In this document: positions 39,801 through 47,000 of the stretch, in pieces | Layout: each line of letters begins with the position of its first letter | Numbering within the stretch: the first letter of the stretch is position 1 | Source: Sphaerolaimus hirsutus | Lineage: Eukaryota > Nematoda > Chromadorea > Monhysterida > Sphaerolaimidae | DNA length: 64,000 nucleotides | Direction of reading: 5' to 3' | NCBI GenBank assembly: GCA_964036195.1 | Contig: OZ038450.1 | Coordinates: 24,581,208 to 24,645,207, forward strand | Notes under the pieces: generated by a model | Database searches by the model: none | Told to the model about the DNA's origin: nothing | The model's input: the letters and a program-made list of their open reading frames with translations, nothing else | Program-made: the position numbers and the translations under genes

Positions 39801-42800
39801 ACGGAAAACGGAAAACGAAAAGGTAAAAAAAATTTGTGCCAGAAAACGGACAATGGAAAGGTAAAAAAATTTCACTCAGCGGGAAACGGAAAGGTAAAAA
39901 AAATTGTCGGCCAGAAAATGGAAAACAAAAAATGAAATGCCGGAAAACGGAAAAAGGAAAGTGAAATTTTCACGGTAATAGACAAATTTGCAGAAGGAAA
40001 ACCTGCATGCAGGTTTGCCTGTTTGGCTTTGATTGTGGTAGCTGTATACTCGGCGAACATGATACTCTGCCCTCGCACTGATTTATGTCTCGTGTTGGAA
40101 GCGTGCCAATGATTGTTAAATCATGCGATTTCCATAAAAAGATGGAACAATTATCGATGTGAATCTGTTAATGAATAACATTAGAGCAACAATCAATTTT
40201 GTCATCTTTTTATGAAACTTGGACGCGTTAACCATCGTTGGCACACTTCCAGCGGGAACAACGCGTGCAAGGTGTAAAGTAACCGGAGTATACATTCTGC
40301 AACTATGGATCATGCCAGTAACTTCACTTGTAGTTCAAGCTTAACTGAACCAACAAAAAATCATCAAAAGGTAGCAAAAATACACTACAACAACAATAAG
40401 AATTTAGCGAAAGTGAACTTTGCAGTCTGCTGAGTATATACTTTTTACTGTTCAGTTACATCAAAGTTCACTTTCGCTAAATTCTGAACAGTAAAAAGTA
40501 TACTCAGCGGTCTGCAAAGTATGTATCCAAAATTAGTTTGTGTTTTTTACAGATTTGGATACAGATAAAAATTATGAATGACAGAAGAACCTTGTAGTTA
40601 AAAACACCGTAGTGGAAAAAGATATATACAGATTGGAAAAACAATGGAAAAATGCCAGAAAACTGAAAATCGAGCCAGAAAATGGAAAAATGGCCTGGTA
40701 AAACAGAAACGGAAAGGTAAACATTTTTCAGCCGGAAAATGGGAAAATGGGCCGGAAAAATGGAAACAGAAAGGTAAAAAAATTTCAGCTGCTGGAAAAC
40801 AGAAAACGGAAAGGTAAAAAATTTTCGGCTGCCGGAAAACAGAAAACGGAAAGGTAAAATTTTTTTTGGCTGCGGGAAAACGGAAAACGGAAAGGTAAAA
40901 AAAATTTCTGCGGAAAGGCGGAAACGGAAACGGAAATTTGACACCCTACCTGTGGCTATACAATTTGAATTGCCGAAGCTCGTTTTTCTTATAAGATGAG
41001 CTTGGCATTCTCGGATTCGAAGGGTCGAACTAAGTGATAATTGGCGGAACCCGGTCATAGTGAGCTGGACTAGTGATGTGAAAGCGCCATGGCACTCGCA
41101 CCTGGCGCTAATGCCAAAGATGAAATGACCATGGCGCTTTTGGCGCTTGGTGCTAAAATGCTCTAGCGCCATTGGCGCTTGGCGCCATGCTTCCGAAATG
41201 CGCTATGGCCCCTGACTCCTGGATGTTTGTATCATTCATTAGATGGGTGAAAATAAAATTAATGCATTACCGATGGATTGTGCAAGTTCTTGCCTCCTTT
41301 TGTGTTGCCTTCGCAGTCGATAGAGTTGCCTAATGCGTACTGGCAGTCTGTGAGTTGTTCCACACATTTTGGTGCAGTTGATGTAAAATGTCATCTGCAT
41401 ATTATGCTTTACTACATTGGAGTGGGAATAATGTAATCCTGCTTCCTGCAGTTAGTACCCATGTAGATGAATGTGGCTTCCCAGAAAATGTGTCTAAATG
41501 GAAATGTGCCTGTGTCTGCTTCACAAATATGTTTTTATGAGATCATTGCTGAGAACAATCATGCCACTTTTTGCAATAGCCCAACATTTTGATTTCAATT
41601 TGTTTTTGCTATACTCGGCAGACACGATACTCTACAAACAGATAGGAGTTAGGTCTACCGCTGGCAGACGGCCAGCCGAGAACTTATGGGTGGCGTGATG
41701 ACGGCGGAGTGATGACGTCATGACGACGACTTGATGGCGAGAGATGAGGATGGCGACGAAAGTGATCACGTCATGATGGAGTGTTTCCTCCGGAAAAATG
41801 TACGGCGTAATGTCATCCAAGTATAGGCAGTTGAGATCATCTCTCAACTGCAGTATACATTTTGTCAATGATTTTTGTTCATACTGTCACTAGTCCACTT
41901 TTTTCTGTCAGATGGTTATCATGTCGTTACAACCACAACTACTAGTTCATTTTGGTCCCTGAAGTAGGATGGCTGATGGTACAGTTTTGCAGTAAATGGT
42001 ATGCTATGCAAAATTTTCTATTTTGTGGTGGTATGGTACAGTAAATCTTTATTTTTTTTGTTATACAGTAGGGTTCAAATAGGATCCCAAGCCCAATCCT
42101 GAATACCCAAATCCAGGAGCAAATTATGTCCCACCGGAAGCCAAATTTATTTCTATTGTCGGCAGAACTCATAGCTGACCACGCTGTGAAACGCTTAGAA
42201 AGTGGCATTTAGAATCAGGAAATATTCCATTCCAACTGCACATCAAACAATATTGAATCGATGGATCGGATCATGTATGACAAGTTGGCCCACATTCAAG
42301 TTACCGGTCGCATAATATACTTTGGTCGATTTGTTCCCAATTTGGCTCAATAACATCATAACTTGCTCCATTTTGCAAGTGTAACCTCAATGATCGCTAT
42401 TTTTGCCTATATACACAATCATATTACCTATGTATTTTGAGTCTATTTTATTTACATTTATAACGATTTCAAAATGTTTGGCTGGCTGCCAACTTGTCAT
42501 ACGGGGTATCTCCGGAATCGTGAATATTCCACAGATTATCTTTTTCGTATTTCACACTGGAAGAAGTTGGACAGCGGCTAAAATTGATGACGTATTGTCA
42601 CCACTGAGCGTTTCTTCAGGAAAAATGTAAATATGACATAAAGTACCCTGAGTATACCTACTCACATTGCATAATGGAAAACTGACCTATCCATAGCCAT
42701 CCTTTTGCACACATTCAACCTTACACTGCCAAATCGCGAAGTCCATTTTTGCAGAAATTGCCTACAGTCATTTTTCACAAGATACAAATGCAAATAAAGC

Positions 42801-43045
42801 ACAAATAATAAAAAAATAGGAAAATTTGATGAGGAAATTTATAGGTTTGCAGCAAAATAAAGGCCAAACAACATAATGCACCGATCAGAGTACTGCTGCA
42901 GTGTGGCATTTGGGCACTCTCGAAACCTCAGTCTCCTTCTGAATGCTCGGAAATGCTTCTTTTGTGCATTTGTGTTGCTGTTAATGAATGTGAAAAGACA
43001 ATATGCTATGCTGATTGTGATGCATAAAATAGTAATGGTTCTCAT
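21736..43045 (-). CDS. Gene B: secreted multi-MAM-domain protein with Thr-rich linker (16 exons modelled, 3' end not found)
   Basis: Spliced model from ATG 43045: 43045-42927, 39394-39366, 38813-38670, 37275-37111, 36676-36589, 36226-36049, 35817-35700, 29725-29540, 29455-29347, 29274-29125, 28290-28150, 27076-27015, 26285-26126, 25486-25347, 24639-24514, 21879-21736. Phases agree at every junction except one extra T in exon 10. Parts: signal peptide, MAM1 (exons 3-6), Thr-rich linker (7), MAM2 (8-11), linker (12), MAM3 (13-15), start of another MAM (16). MAM hallmarks seen: DLSCNFDHFCDGW, DLDCDVDLPCCW, SPVTVSF, FVFIDNIVV. MAM domains are extracellular adhesion or assembly modules. Exons 1, 2, 5, 6 and 16 are the weakest. 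Either no stop was reached or further exons lie below 21.7 kb. Confidence 0.68.
22220..22556. mobile_element. Hairpin-rich element with CACAGCAAAAAAT ends
   Basis: Inverted termini CACAGCAAAAAATTGG and CCATTTTTTGCTGTG enclose about 300 bp dominated by the unit GGAAGCG/GAAGCGTG and its complement (GTGTCTTCAC, CTTCCACACG), giving many short hairpins. A TA lies at or one base from each end. No coding content. Confidence 0.7.
22639..23069. mobile_element. CCGTATT-type TA-target element
   Basis: CCGTATTACCTCGAAATACC at the left and GGTAATACGG at the right, both flanked by TA. Subterminal G runs (GAGGGGGGGTT) and an interior with repeated TACATGACGT-like motifs. 431 bp. Closest relatives here are at 26501 and 57837. 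Confidence 0.85.
23411..24199. mobile_element. hAT-type element with CAGAGTTG ends
   Basis: Termini CAGAGTTGTTAAAATACCGG and CACTTTCGCAACTCTG; flanks GTCTCAAC and GTCCCAAA agree at 6 of 8 positions. Subterminal AAGTGTAAGTGTAAGTG arrays. 789 bp. An intact sister with a perfect duplication is at 46483-47318. Confidence 0.75.
24200..24510. mobile_element. CCCTGTAAAATGTCA repeat forming the start of a gene B intron
   Basis: Plus-strand CCCAAACCCTGTAAAATGTC at 24202 and GACACTCTACAGGGTCTAG / ACAGGGTCTGGGAGTGG at 24473-24508 are inverted. The latter end abuts the 5' splice site of gene B exon 15. A hAT element (23411-24199) is inserted at its other side. Confidence 0.6.
24514..24639 (-). CDS. Gene B exon 15: MAM3 third segment
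   Basis: Acceptor TCACTCGCAG, donor GATCGG|GTGCCA, phase 0, 42 codons. Encodes VWCGKKRAYVYPADDEEVTV and two more Cys. Joined to exon 14 it gives GTVFE-VWCG, matching the L-x-VC strand of MAM1. Markedly GC-richer than its flanks. Confidence 0.75.
24683..24974. mobile_element. CCGTATT-group TA-target element (CTGTATTTGATTG end)
   Basis: TA-flanked, ends CTGTATTTGATTGAATAATG and ATTCAAGCAAACACGG, with GGGGGGAATTATT-like tracts. 292 bp, in the intron between gene B exons 14 and 15. Confidence 0.7.
25347..25486 (-). CDS. Gene B exon 14: MAM3 strand segment
   Basis: Acceptor TTTTTCAG, donor TTTGAG|GTGAAA, phase 1 to 0. Encodes DEFYLGVLFDGWAGEQAV, GFSLATSSVIRFW and GTPGTVFE, equivalent to exon 9 plus the start of exon 10 in MAM2. 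Confidence 0.78.
25672..25821. mobile_element. Short CCGTATT-type TA-target element
   Basis: CCGCATTTTCTCGAAATACC to GAGGAAATACGG with TA on both sides, 150 bp, almost only termini and GGGGTATTTCGAGG blocks. Lies upstream of gene B exon 14. Confidence 0.8.
26126..26285 (-). CDS. Gene B exon 13: N-terminal part of MAM3
   Basis: Acceptor ATATACAG, donor CCGG|GTGGGT, phase 0 to 1. Encodes YLVECVRG, DERCCDLSVPDPQEFDVEI and TGCKATPG, placed like the CxxD..CCW start of the other MAM units though more diverged. Confidence 0.65.
26286..27014. mobile_element. Transposon-derived intron between gene B exons 12 and 13
   Basis: On the minus strand it starts GTACCAGTCCCAGACCCTG at the donor and ends TTCCGGGACTGCATATACAG at the acceptor; AGTCCC and GGGACT are inverted. 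The body is ATGTCATGTAAAATG repeats plus a nested TA-target element (26501-26937). TACAG occurs at the end of exon 12 and again at the intron end. Confidence 0.6.
26501..26937. mobile_element. CCGTATT-type TA-target element
   Basis: CCGTATTACCTCGAATTATC to GAGGTAATACGG between TA dinucleotides, 437 bp. The interior (ACGTCATGTACATAATAAA) is shared with 57837-58274 in the same orientation and 22639-23069 in the opposite one. Confidence 0.88.
27015..27076 (-). CDS. Gene B exon 12: short Pro/Thr linker
   Basis: Acceptor AAATTGCAG, donor CTACAG|GTACCA, phase 1 to 0. Encodes TPILIPASTIPPGTAHCC. The following intron begins with a transposon terminus right at the splice site. Confidence 0.65.
27411..28135. 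mobile_element. CTCGGC-family element interrupted by a hAT
   Basis: TACTCGGCAGACACAATACT to AATGTCATCCGAGTA, flanked by TA. It carries the hAT 27541-28081; without it the element closely matches 41612-41823. Confidence 0.8.
27541..28081. mobile_element. hAT-type element with TAGGGTGTCAAA ends
   Basis: Ends TAGGGTGTCAAAAAAA and AAATTTGACACCCTA with an exact 8-bp duplication GTCATGAT (27533-27540, 28082-28089). Interior is a GGAAAACGGAAA-type array. 541 bp, no transposase. The empty site is visible at 41775-41782. Confidence 0.92.
28150..28290 (-). CDS. Gene B exon 11: C-terminal part of MAM2
   Basis: Phase 1 to 1, 47 codons, acceptor AATTTTAAG (an alternative lies 6 nt downstream in the same frame), donor CCTA|GTTCGT (weak). 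Encodes AWQVDTQIMLVADGFTGD and FVFIDNIVV then the final Cys, the signature end of a MAM domain. A CTCGGC-ended element begins about 15 nt beyond the donor. Confidence 0.8.
28491..28911. mobile_element. CCGTATT-type TA-target element
   Basis: CCGCATTACCTCGAAATACC to GAGGTAATACGG, TA-flanked, 421 bp, with G runs of up to about 18. In the intron between gene B exons 10 and 11. Confidence 0.85.
29125..29274 (-). CDS. Gene B exon 10: MAM2 third segment, one T too many
   Basis: Acceptor ACCCGCAG, donor CCTG|GTGAGG. Reads HWLTPGAKLRACIRGAFF, then after a T7 run (29220-29226) the frame must shift by one to continue HPQLACQLVD and GPAHLVLPP. Length is 150 nt, where phases 2 and 1 require one base fewer. 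Either a real frameshift or a homopolymer error in the assembly. Confidence 0.75.
29347..29455 (-). CDS. Gene B exon 9: MAM2 strand segment
   Basis: Acceptor TTTTTACAG, donor TTTTCA|GTGAGT, phase 1 to 2. Encodes HGPKSEAILISCP and ASPVTVSF, equivalent to the GP-x-A-x-L-x-S-P and VTV-F strands of MAM domains. Confidence 0.82.
29540..29725 (-). CDS. Gene B exon 8: N-terminal part of MAM2
   Basis: Strong acceptor (poly-T then ACAG), donor CCGC|GTGAGT, phase 1 to 1, 62 codons. Contains DLDCDVDLPCCWKN and FEYWFGTG, clear MAM landmarks equivalent to exon 3. The intron separating it from exon 7 is about 6 kb and wholly repetitive. Confidence 0.82.
29835..30403. mobile_element. CTCGGC-family element, 570 bp
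   Basis: Ends AACTCGGCAGACATG and ATGTCTGCCGAGTA. The same element occurs inverted at 53974-54538 with matching interior (for example ATTGACTCGCATAATGTCTG against CAGATATTATGCGAGTCAAT). Confidence 0.8.
30404..30505. repeat. GAGTTAAAAG array, left arm
   Basis: Repeats of AAAAGTTGAGTTAAAAG-type units. The complementary array (CAACTTTTAACTC) lies at 31807-32010, so the two arms flank the hAT at 30760-31696 like the arms of a larger fold-back element. Confidence 0.65.
30760..31696. mobile_element. hAT-type element with TAGTGATG ends and GGTGCC arrays
   Basis: TAGTGATGTAAAGGCACCGG to CCGGTGCCTTTAACATCACTA minus overlap, with an exact duplication CTGGTGAA on both sides. Both subterminal regions are dense in GCACCGGTGC palindromes. 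937 bp. The interior between the arrays has no transposase. Confidence 0.92.
31807..32010. repeat. CTTTTAACTCAAC array, right arm
   Basis: Unit CAACTTTTAACTCAAC and variants, complementary to 30404-30505. Followed by a GAGAAGTGAGAAGTGAAATG array up to about 32090. Confidence 0.65.
32093..33579. mobile_element. Long fold-back element with CCCTGACCCAAGATAGGG ends
   Basis: CCCTGACCCAAGATAGGGTG pairs with CACCCTATCTCGGGTCAGGG. Arms several hundred bp long match through CACATTTTTCGAT and CCAATCAAAAGTTATAGCGT. A TA-target element sits at 32451-32858; the right arm (ATTTATGTGGATGGGAGGGA) is its unoccupied equivalent. Related to 59338-60967 (shared GCCGATTTGACCC and TTAAAATGATC motifs). Confidence 0.85.
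32451..32858. mobile_element. CCGTAAATCC-type TA-target element
   Basis: CCGTAAATCCTCGAATAAGT to CTTATTCGAGGATTTACGG, TA-flanked, 408 bp, with GGGGGGAGTTATTCGAGG blocks. Nested in the left part of 32093-33579. Confidence 0.85.
33771..35281. repeat. Compound fold-back element with nested hairpins
   Basis: Outer arms A (33771-33864) and A' (35163-35281) pair through GTATCATTACACACGCCCAT. Between them lie two separate hairpins: B/B' (33873-34040 with 34441-34620), built of GATCGGTAAGCC units, and C/C' (34626-34683 with 35112-35162) through CACACGCGCGGTGTCATAGC. Folded, this gives a three-way junction. It lies inside the large gene B intron. Confidence 0.8.
35700..35817 (-). CDS. Gene B exon 7: Thr-rich linker
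   Basis: Acceptor ATTGCTAG, donor GTAAGT, phase 0 to 1. Encodes MTTTTTTSTTTTTPKTE and a further Thr/Ser/Ala stretch. Such linkers between extracellular domains are usually O-glycosylated. The opposite strand shows a long Val-rich open frame that is only its shadow. Confidence 0.7.
36049..36226 (-). CDS. Gene B exon 6 (putative): C-terminal part of MAM1
   Basis: Phase 2 to 0, 59 codons, acceptor TTTCTTGAAG, donor AAGCTG|GTTTTC. Encodes EIDFFFIRNQS and GRIVLGTLESV to CGELAKSTVLQI, an alternating hydrophobic strand pattern. The phase fits both neighbours. Confidence 0.5.
36589..36676 (-). CDS. Gene B exon 5 (putative): MAM1 loop
   Basis: Phase 1 to 2, 28 full codons, acceptor AAAAGTCAG, donor AATCA|GTGATT. 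Encodes GTECFMAAMT to KGHWN. No strong MAM motif; supported by open frame, splice sites and phase. Confidence 0.45.
37111..37275 (-). CDS. Gene B exon 4: middle of MAM1
   Basis: Acceptor CTCCTTCAG, donor CAGG|GTAAAT, phase 1 to 1, 55 codons. Encodes ASVDLNLPGG, ITKITFQFFQ and RLRVLCG, matching the MAM beta-strand pattern and third Cys. A nested pair of hAT elements lies just upstream in the intron. Confidence 0.75.
37316..38192. mobile_element. hAT-type element with TAGGGTTCAAATGGGAT ends
   Basis: TAGGGTTCAAATGGGATCCC to ATCCCATTTGAACCCTA with exact duplication CATATAGC (37308-37315, 38193-38200). Interior of ATCCCGATCCC repeats and a TATAATTAAAT-rich centre. Another end of the same kind lies alone near 42069. 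Confidence 0.9.
37359..37773. mobile_element. Nested hAT-type element with CATAGTTG/CAACTCTG ends
   Basis: CATAGTTGTTAAAATG to AGTTTTAACAACTCTG, flanks GCCAAATC and GCCGAATC (7 of 8). Subterminal ACTCGAGTAC / TTACTCATG motifs. Inserted in 37316-38192. Confidence 0.8.
38670..38813 (-). CDS. Gene B exon 3: N-terminal part of MAM1
   Basis: Acceptor TTCTCCCCAG, donor GTGAGT, phase 1 to 1, 48 codons. Starts DLSCNFDHFCDGWKVNP, the typical MAM opening (two Cys around an acidic/aromatic stretch, then Trp), followed by QKW and GISFGP. Confidence 0.75.
38873..39311. mobile_element. CCGTATT-group TA-target element with ACCCGGGTGTTATA blocks
   Basis: TA then CCGTATTTACTACCG on the left, GTAGAAATACGG then TA on the right. 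Interior repeats GCACCCCCGG / CACCCGGGTGTTATA resemble 50855-51141. Left terminus is internally duplicated (CTACCGTTTAC repeats). Confidence 0.65.
39366..39394 (-). CDS. Gene B exon 2 (putative microexon)
   Basis: A 29-nt exon between GTGGCAG and GTGAGC, phase 2 to phase 1, encoding ILWAHDDVH. It is the only piece found that links the phase-2 leader exon to the phase-1 exon 3. Phase agreement is the main evidence. Confidence 0.35.
39738..40948. mobile_element. hAT-type element, TAGGGTGTCAAA family, with nested sequence
   Basis: TAGGGTGTCAAAAAAAAA to AATTTGACACCCTA with exact duplication CCTGTGGC (39730-39737, 40949-40956). GGAAAACGGAAAGGTAAA arrays at both sides; the middle (about 40040-40550) is a CTCGGC-type insertion with a palindrome around AACAGTAAAAAGTATAC. 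Same family as 27541-28081. Located in the first intron of gene B. Confidence 0.9.
41071..41210. mobile_element. Left-end fragment of a TAGTGATG hAT element
   Basis: TAGTGATGTGAAAGCGCC followed by GGCGCTTTTGGCGCTTGG-type palindromes. No right end. Confidence 0.65.
41612..41823. mobile_element. CTCGGC-family element (empty-site sister of 27411-28135)
   Basis: TACTCGGCAGACACGATACT to AATGTCATCCAAGTA, TA on both sides, 212 bp. Contains ATCACGTCATGATGGAGTGT uninterrupted, where the sister carries a hAT. Confidence 0.85.
41830..42830. other. Gene B first-intron sequence with element fragments
   Basis: No exon recognised. Contains a lone TAGGGTTCAAATAGGATCCC end near 42066 and a CTGAGTATA end near 42650. 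Otherwise AT-rich. Confidence 0.45.
42927..43045 (-). CDS. Gene B exon 1 (putative): signal peptide
   Basis: ATG at 43045 opens a hydrophobic leader (MRTITILCITISIAYCLF) with a plausible cleavage site after NTNA, then basic residues. Donor CTGAG|GTTTCG, phase 2, matches exon 2. Alternatively it is a separate 68-residue secreted ORF ending at 42839. Confidence 0.45.
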
Positions 43046-43735
43046 GTTGAAATATTTATGGTCTTATGTTTATATTGAACTACTATATTCCTTCTTTAAA
43101 CTGAATAAATCAGGTATACAGACACTAAAAATTTTCACATAAACATCTCTGATGTCTGCTTTCCTTTGTCAATTACTTTTCAACAGAATCTGTGAGATAT
43201 CATTTCAATTCATGGGACTTTATCTTGCATCATATTGTATTCATTCCATTGTCCATTTACTTACCATTGTCATCATTACATAACTGTTGCAATAATCAAG
43301 CAAACTATCGATGATTTGAATTGCATAATTCTTTCAAGAAAATGTTGAAACATTTTGTAATGAAAATGTGGGAAAATATTTACTATTCCTAGTACATTCC
43401 ATCCAACATTATCTTTATGGTTACCTAAATTTAATTACAAAGAATCCCCTTTTTGTCAAATACATGAGTGTATGACTTGGCATACTGATATGACATATAT
43501 CACTCAAGACACTACAGTAGTGATTGAATGGTGCTGGCACCCTAATATGTATTGTTTTCACAGATGAAATATCATTTAAGTATGACAAAACAGCACAATA
43601 ATTACAATGAAAAAATAAATATTAAGTACTGAACAGTGTTGTTGTTTTTGTTACTTATACTTTACTCATTTAGCCAATGCTTAGAAAGGGATTGATTTAA
43701 AATCAAGATACTGGCACTTTTGCCAGCCAGTTCAT

Positions 43736-43747
43736 TTTATTTTTATT
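43736..43747 (-). terminator. Gene A tandem poly(A) signals
   Basis: Two adjacent AATAAA hexamers on the minus strand, about 100 bases downstream of the gene A stop. Position and orientation fit 3' end formation; usage is not shown by sequence alone. Confidence 0.6.
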
Positions 43748-43848
43748 TACAAAATATAATTTCAGAAAATCAAAAATACTGACTAGACACAAAAAAAACA
43801 TTTTGTCAAGATAAATTACAACAAAAACAATATCACACAGCAATTGGA

Positions 43849-44015
43849 TTACTGCTCTGCACCCTCGCCACACTGAGCATCACTCAATTGGTTCCACTGC
43901 TCATCATAGAATATGGCATTGCAGCCATCACAGTAGTCAGACTTGCAGTGTGTTGCAGCTGGGCATTCGGTTACCATGCATGGATCAGCAAAGCATTGTA
44001 CACTCTGCTGGCCCT
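43849..44015 (-). CDS. Gene A exon 10: terminal half-cassette and stop
   Basis: Acceptor CTTCGCAG, phase 1. Encodes a single DYCDGCNA module (one Gly replaced by Asp) and stops at TAA 43851-43849 after GEGAEQ. The second half of the cassette is missing. The open frame runs further upstream to 44115, but the splice junction and homology place the exon start at 44015. Confidence 0.83.
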
Positions 44016-47000
44016 CTGCGAAGTTGTGGCATTTCAATATTACAAATTTTTTTGGTTTGGATTCACTCTTACCAAATGAAACCTCTACTTCTAAAAGGTT
44101 ATAAACCCCAACCATTCAATTTTAACAGAATGTGAACGTTAGACAGAATAACCAAGTGATGCTGAAATTGTTTTGAAAAGATTGAAAAATCTGTGAAACC
44201 AATTCCATGTGCATAGGTAACTGATTCTGTGGTTAACCTCATTTTTGAAATTTTGGGGTTTTCAACTTTTAGAATGGGATGTCTCATATGCGAGTTCTTC
44301 AGTAAGGAACATACCTCTACAACAGGCCCCATCACCCCTAATGCACTTTGGCTGACCCTCAACATCAACACACTGGTCACATTTGTGACATCTGTGGCCC
44401 AGACAAACGTCTTTTGTCGCATTCCCACCAGTGGTGCACTGATCTCCACTAATTTCATTCCACTTCTCATCATAGAATATCGCGTTGCATCCACCACAGT
44501 AATCAGATTTGCAGTGTGTTGCAGCTGGGCATGGGGTCACCATGCAGGGATCCGCAAAGCATCGAACCAGCTGGTCATCTGTAAAAGTAGTCACCTATCA
44601 TAATTTAATAGATGCATCACATTCTTCCATGCCACATTGCTTGAATTGAACTTTACACTGGTGGAATAATTTACAAAATTTGGTGTAATCTTTACTTATT
44701 ATACCAAGAAAATTATGCACTTTAGTAGCATGGTGTCCTACAACCAACCCACCTGGACAACAACTGCCTTGGCGGACACATTTCGCCTGCCCATCTACTT
44801 CCACACAATCTGTGCATTTCTCACACAGAGTGGCCGCACACGAAGCCCCTCCTGTAGGCAGTGGTTCAATGATTGGCCCAGCATTGCACTGATCTCCACT
44901 GATTTCATTCCACTTCTCATCAAAGAAAATTGCATTGCATCCACCGCAATAATCAGATTTGCAGTGTGGTGCAGCTGCACATTTGGTCACCGTGCAGGGA
45001 TCAACAAGGCATTGCTGTTTCTGGTCATCTGTAAGGTAGTTACCTATCATAATCAAATATAATGCCTATGATCCTCCCATTTCCAATGACTTTCTGTATT
45101 TTAAGTTTTTCAAAATATGTGTGAATATGTGTTTTGAGATTTTCATGAAAAACTTGAGTTTCCTCATTTTGTTCCTGTGTTCTTGTAAGAACTTGTTAAA
45201 GTCAAGTTTTTTTTGAGTAAAAACTCAACTTTCAACATAAGGTTTGTGTAAAAATCAAGAGTTTTACAAAATTTGTGTTAAACATCATTTTGATGTATCA
45301 AATATTGGTTTTGTGCATGTTTAGATCCCACACAGCAACAGCATATTCATGCAACCCACCTGGACAACAATTTCCTTGGCGGACACACTTGGCCTGCCCA
45401 TCCACTTCCACACAATCTGTGCATTTCTCACACAGAGTGGCCGCACACGAAGCCCCTCCTGTAGGCAGTGGTTCAATGACTGGCCCAGCATTGCACTGAT
45501 CTCCACTGATTTCATTCCACTTCTCATCGAAGAAAATTGCATTGCATCCACCACAATAATCAGATTTGCAGTGTGGTGCAGCTGCACATTTGGTCACCAT
45601 GCAGGGATCAGCTTTACATCTAAACTGCTGGTCATCTGTAATGTGGTTGCCTATTATAATTGAATAGCACAGCGCATTTTTGAAGTGCACTTTTACTGCT
45701 GACATAAAGCAAAATTCAATTCAAATTTTGCTGATGAGACCAAGATAATTATGCACTACACAGCATGTGCACTAAGCACTTGGTAAAAAGTCAAAAAAAA
45801 GAATACTGTATTTCCTCAAAATACCCCCCCCCCCTCGGAATACCACCCCGCTCGAAATAACACCCGTCTCGAAATACCTACCCCCAAAATGAGTACTATG
45901 AATTTATTAGCCCCCCCCCCCTTGAAATAGCGCCTCCCCTCATTTGAGTGTAAAGGGAACATAAATTACGAAAGCTGCTGTTCGTGTTCTGGAAGTTCAA
46001 AAAATTTCTGGCGAAATAACAGACCCCCCCCCCTCGAAATCCCCCCCATCGTTCGAGGAAATACGGTACCCTGCTGGTGTAGCGTCCTACATTCGTGCAA
46101 CCCACCTGGACAACAACTGCCTTGACGCACACATTTTGCCTGCCCATCCACTTCCACACAATCTGAGCACTTCTCGCACAGGGTGGCCGCACACGAAGCC
46201 CCTCCTGTAGGCAGTGGTTTGGCAGTCGGCAAGGTTGGCCCAACTTCACCGCACACCAATTTGTAGGTGGGGCACCCTGCATCTCCAGGTGGGTAGACTG
46301 TGTTGTAGTGACAACCTTCGGGTGGTGCCGCAATCGGTGGAATCAGGCACATTTTACAGGTTGGTCCATTTTTGGGGTCCTCAATGCAGTAGGTGTCTGT
46401 AATTTTGGCATTGAAATGAGTTAGCAACATGAAATTCAATTAGGAAGGAATATACGTGACAATTTTCGGTGTACGACTACACCAGAGTTGTACAAATACT
46501 GGTATTTTTGGAAAACGTAAACGTAAACGTAAATACCTTTTGCGAATCAAAATTATAAATACTCAAACGTAAGGTATTTTTAAAATACCGTGGAAAACGT
46601 AAAATAAAACGTAAACGTAAAAATTATATTAAGTGCTTCTGCTATCAGAGAATACAAAAACGCAATGTTTTTTAAACAATATGGATGTTCATATGATCTC
46701 CGTCAATATTTCCTGCTTACCTGTATTTTATATATATATATATATATATTTAGAATGATGGGATCAGGATATTGAATTGGGATTGGAGTTGACATTTTGC
46801 ATTGTTGTCAACTTCTGGGTGTAACGCCATAAGGTGCCAATTCCGTAAGAGGAAAACTGAAAAATTATGAGTAAGAAGTAATGGCAAGTTGAATGGCAAG
46901 TAAAAATTGAAAGAAGAGCAAATTTGTAAGTGAAATCACAAGTTAAAAGACAAATGGTCAGTCATGAGAAAACACTAAAAATGTTTTAGACTTATCTTTG

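Noticed and set aside
40504..41172. 222-codon minus frame
   Set aside because: Largely the same GGAAAACGGAAAGG array read antisense; no transposase motif.
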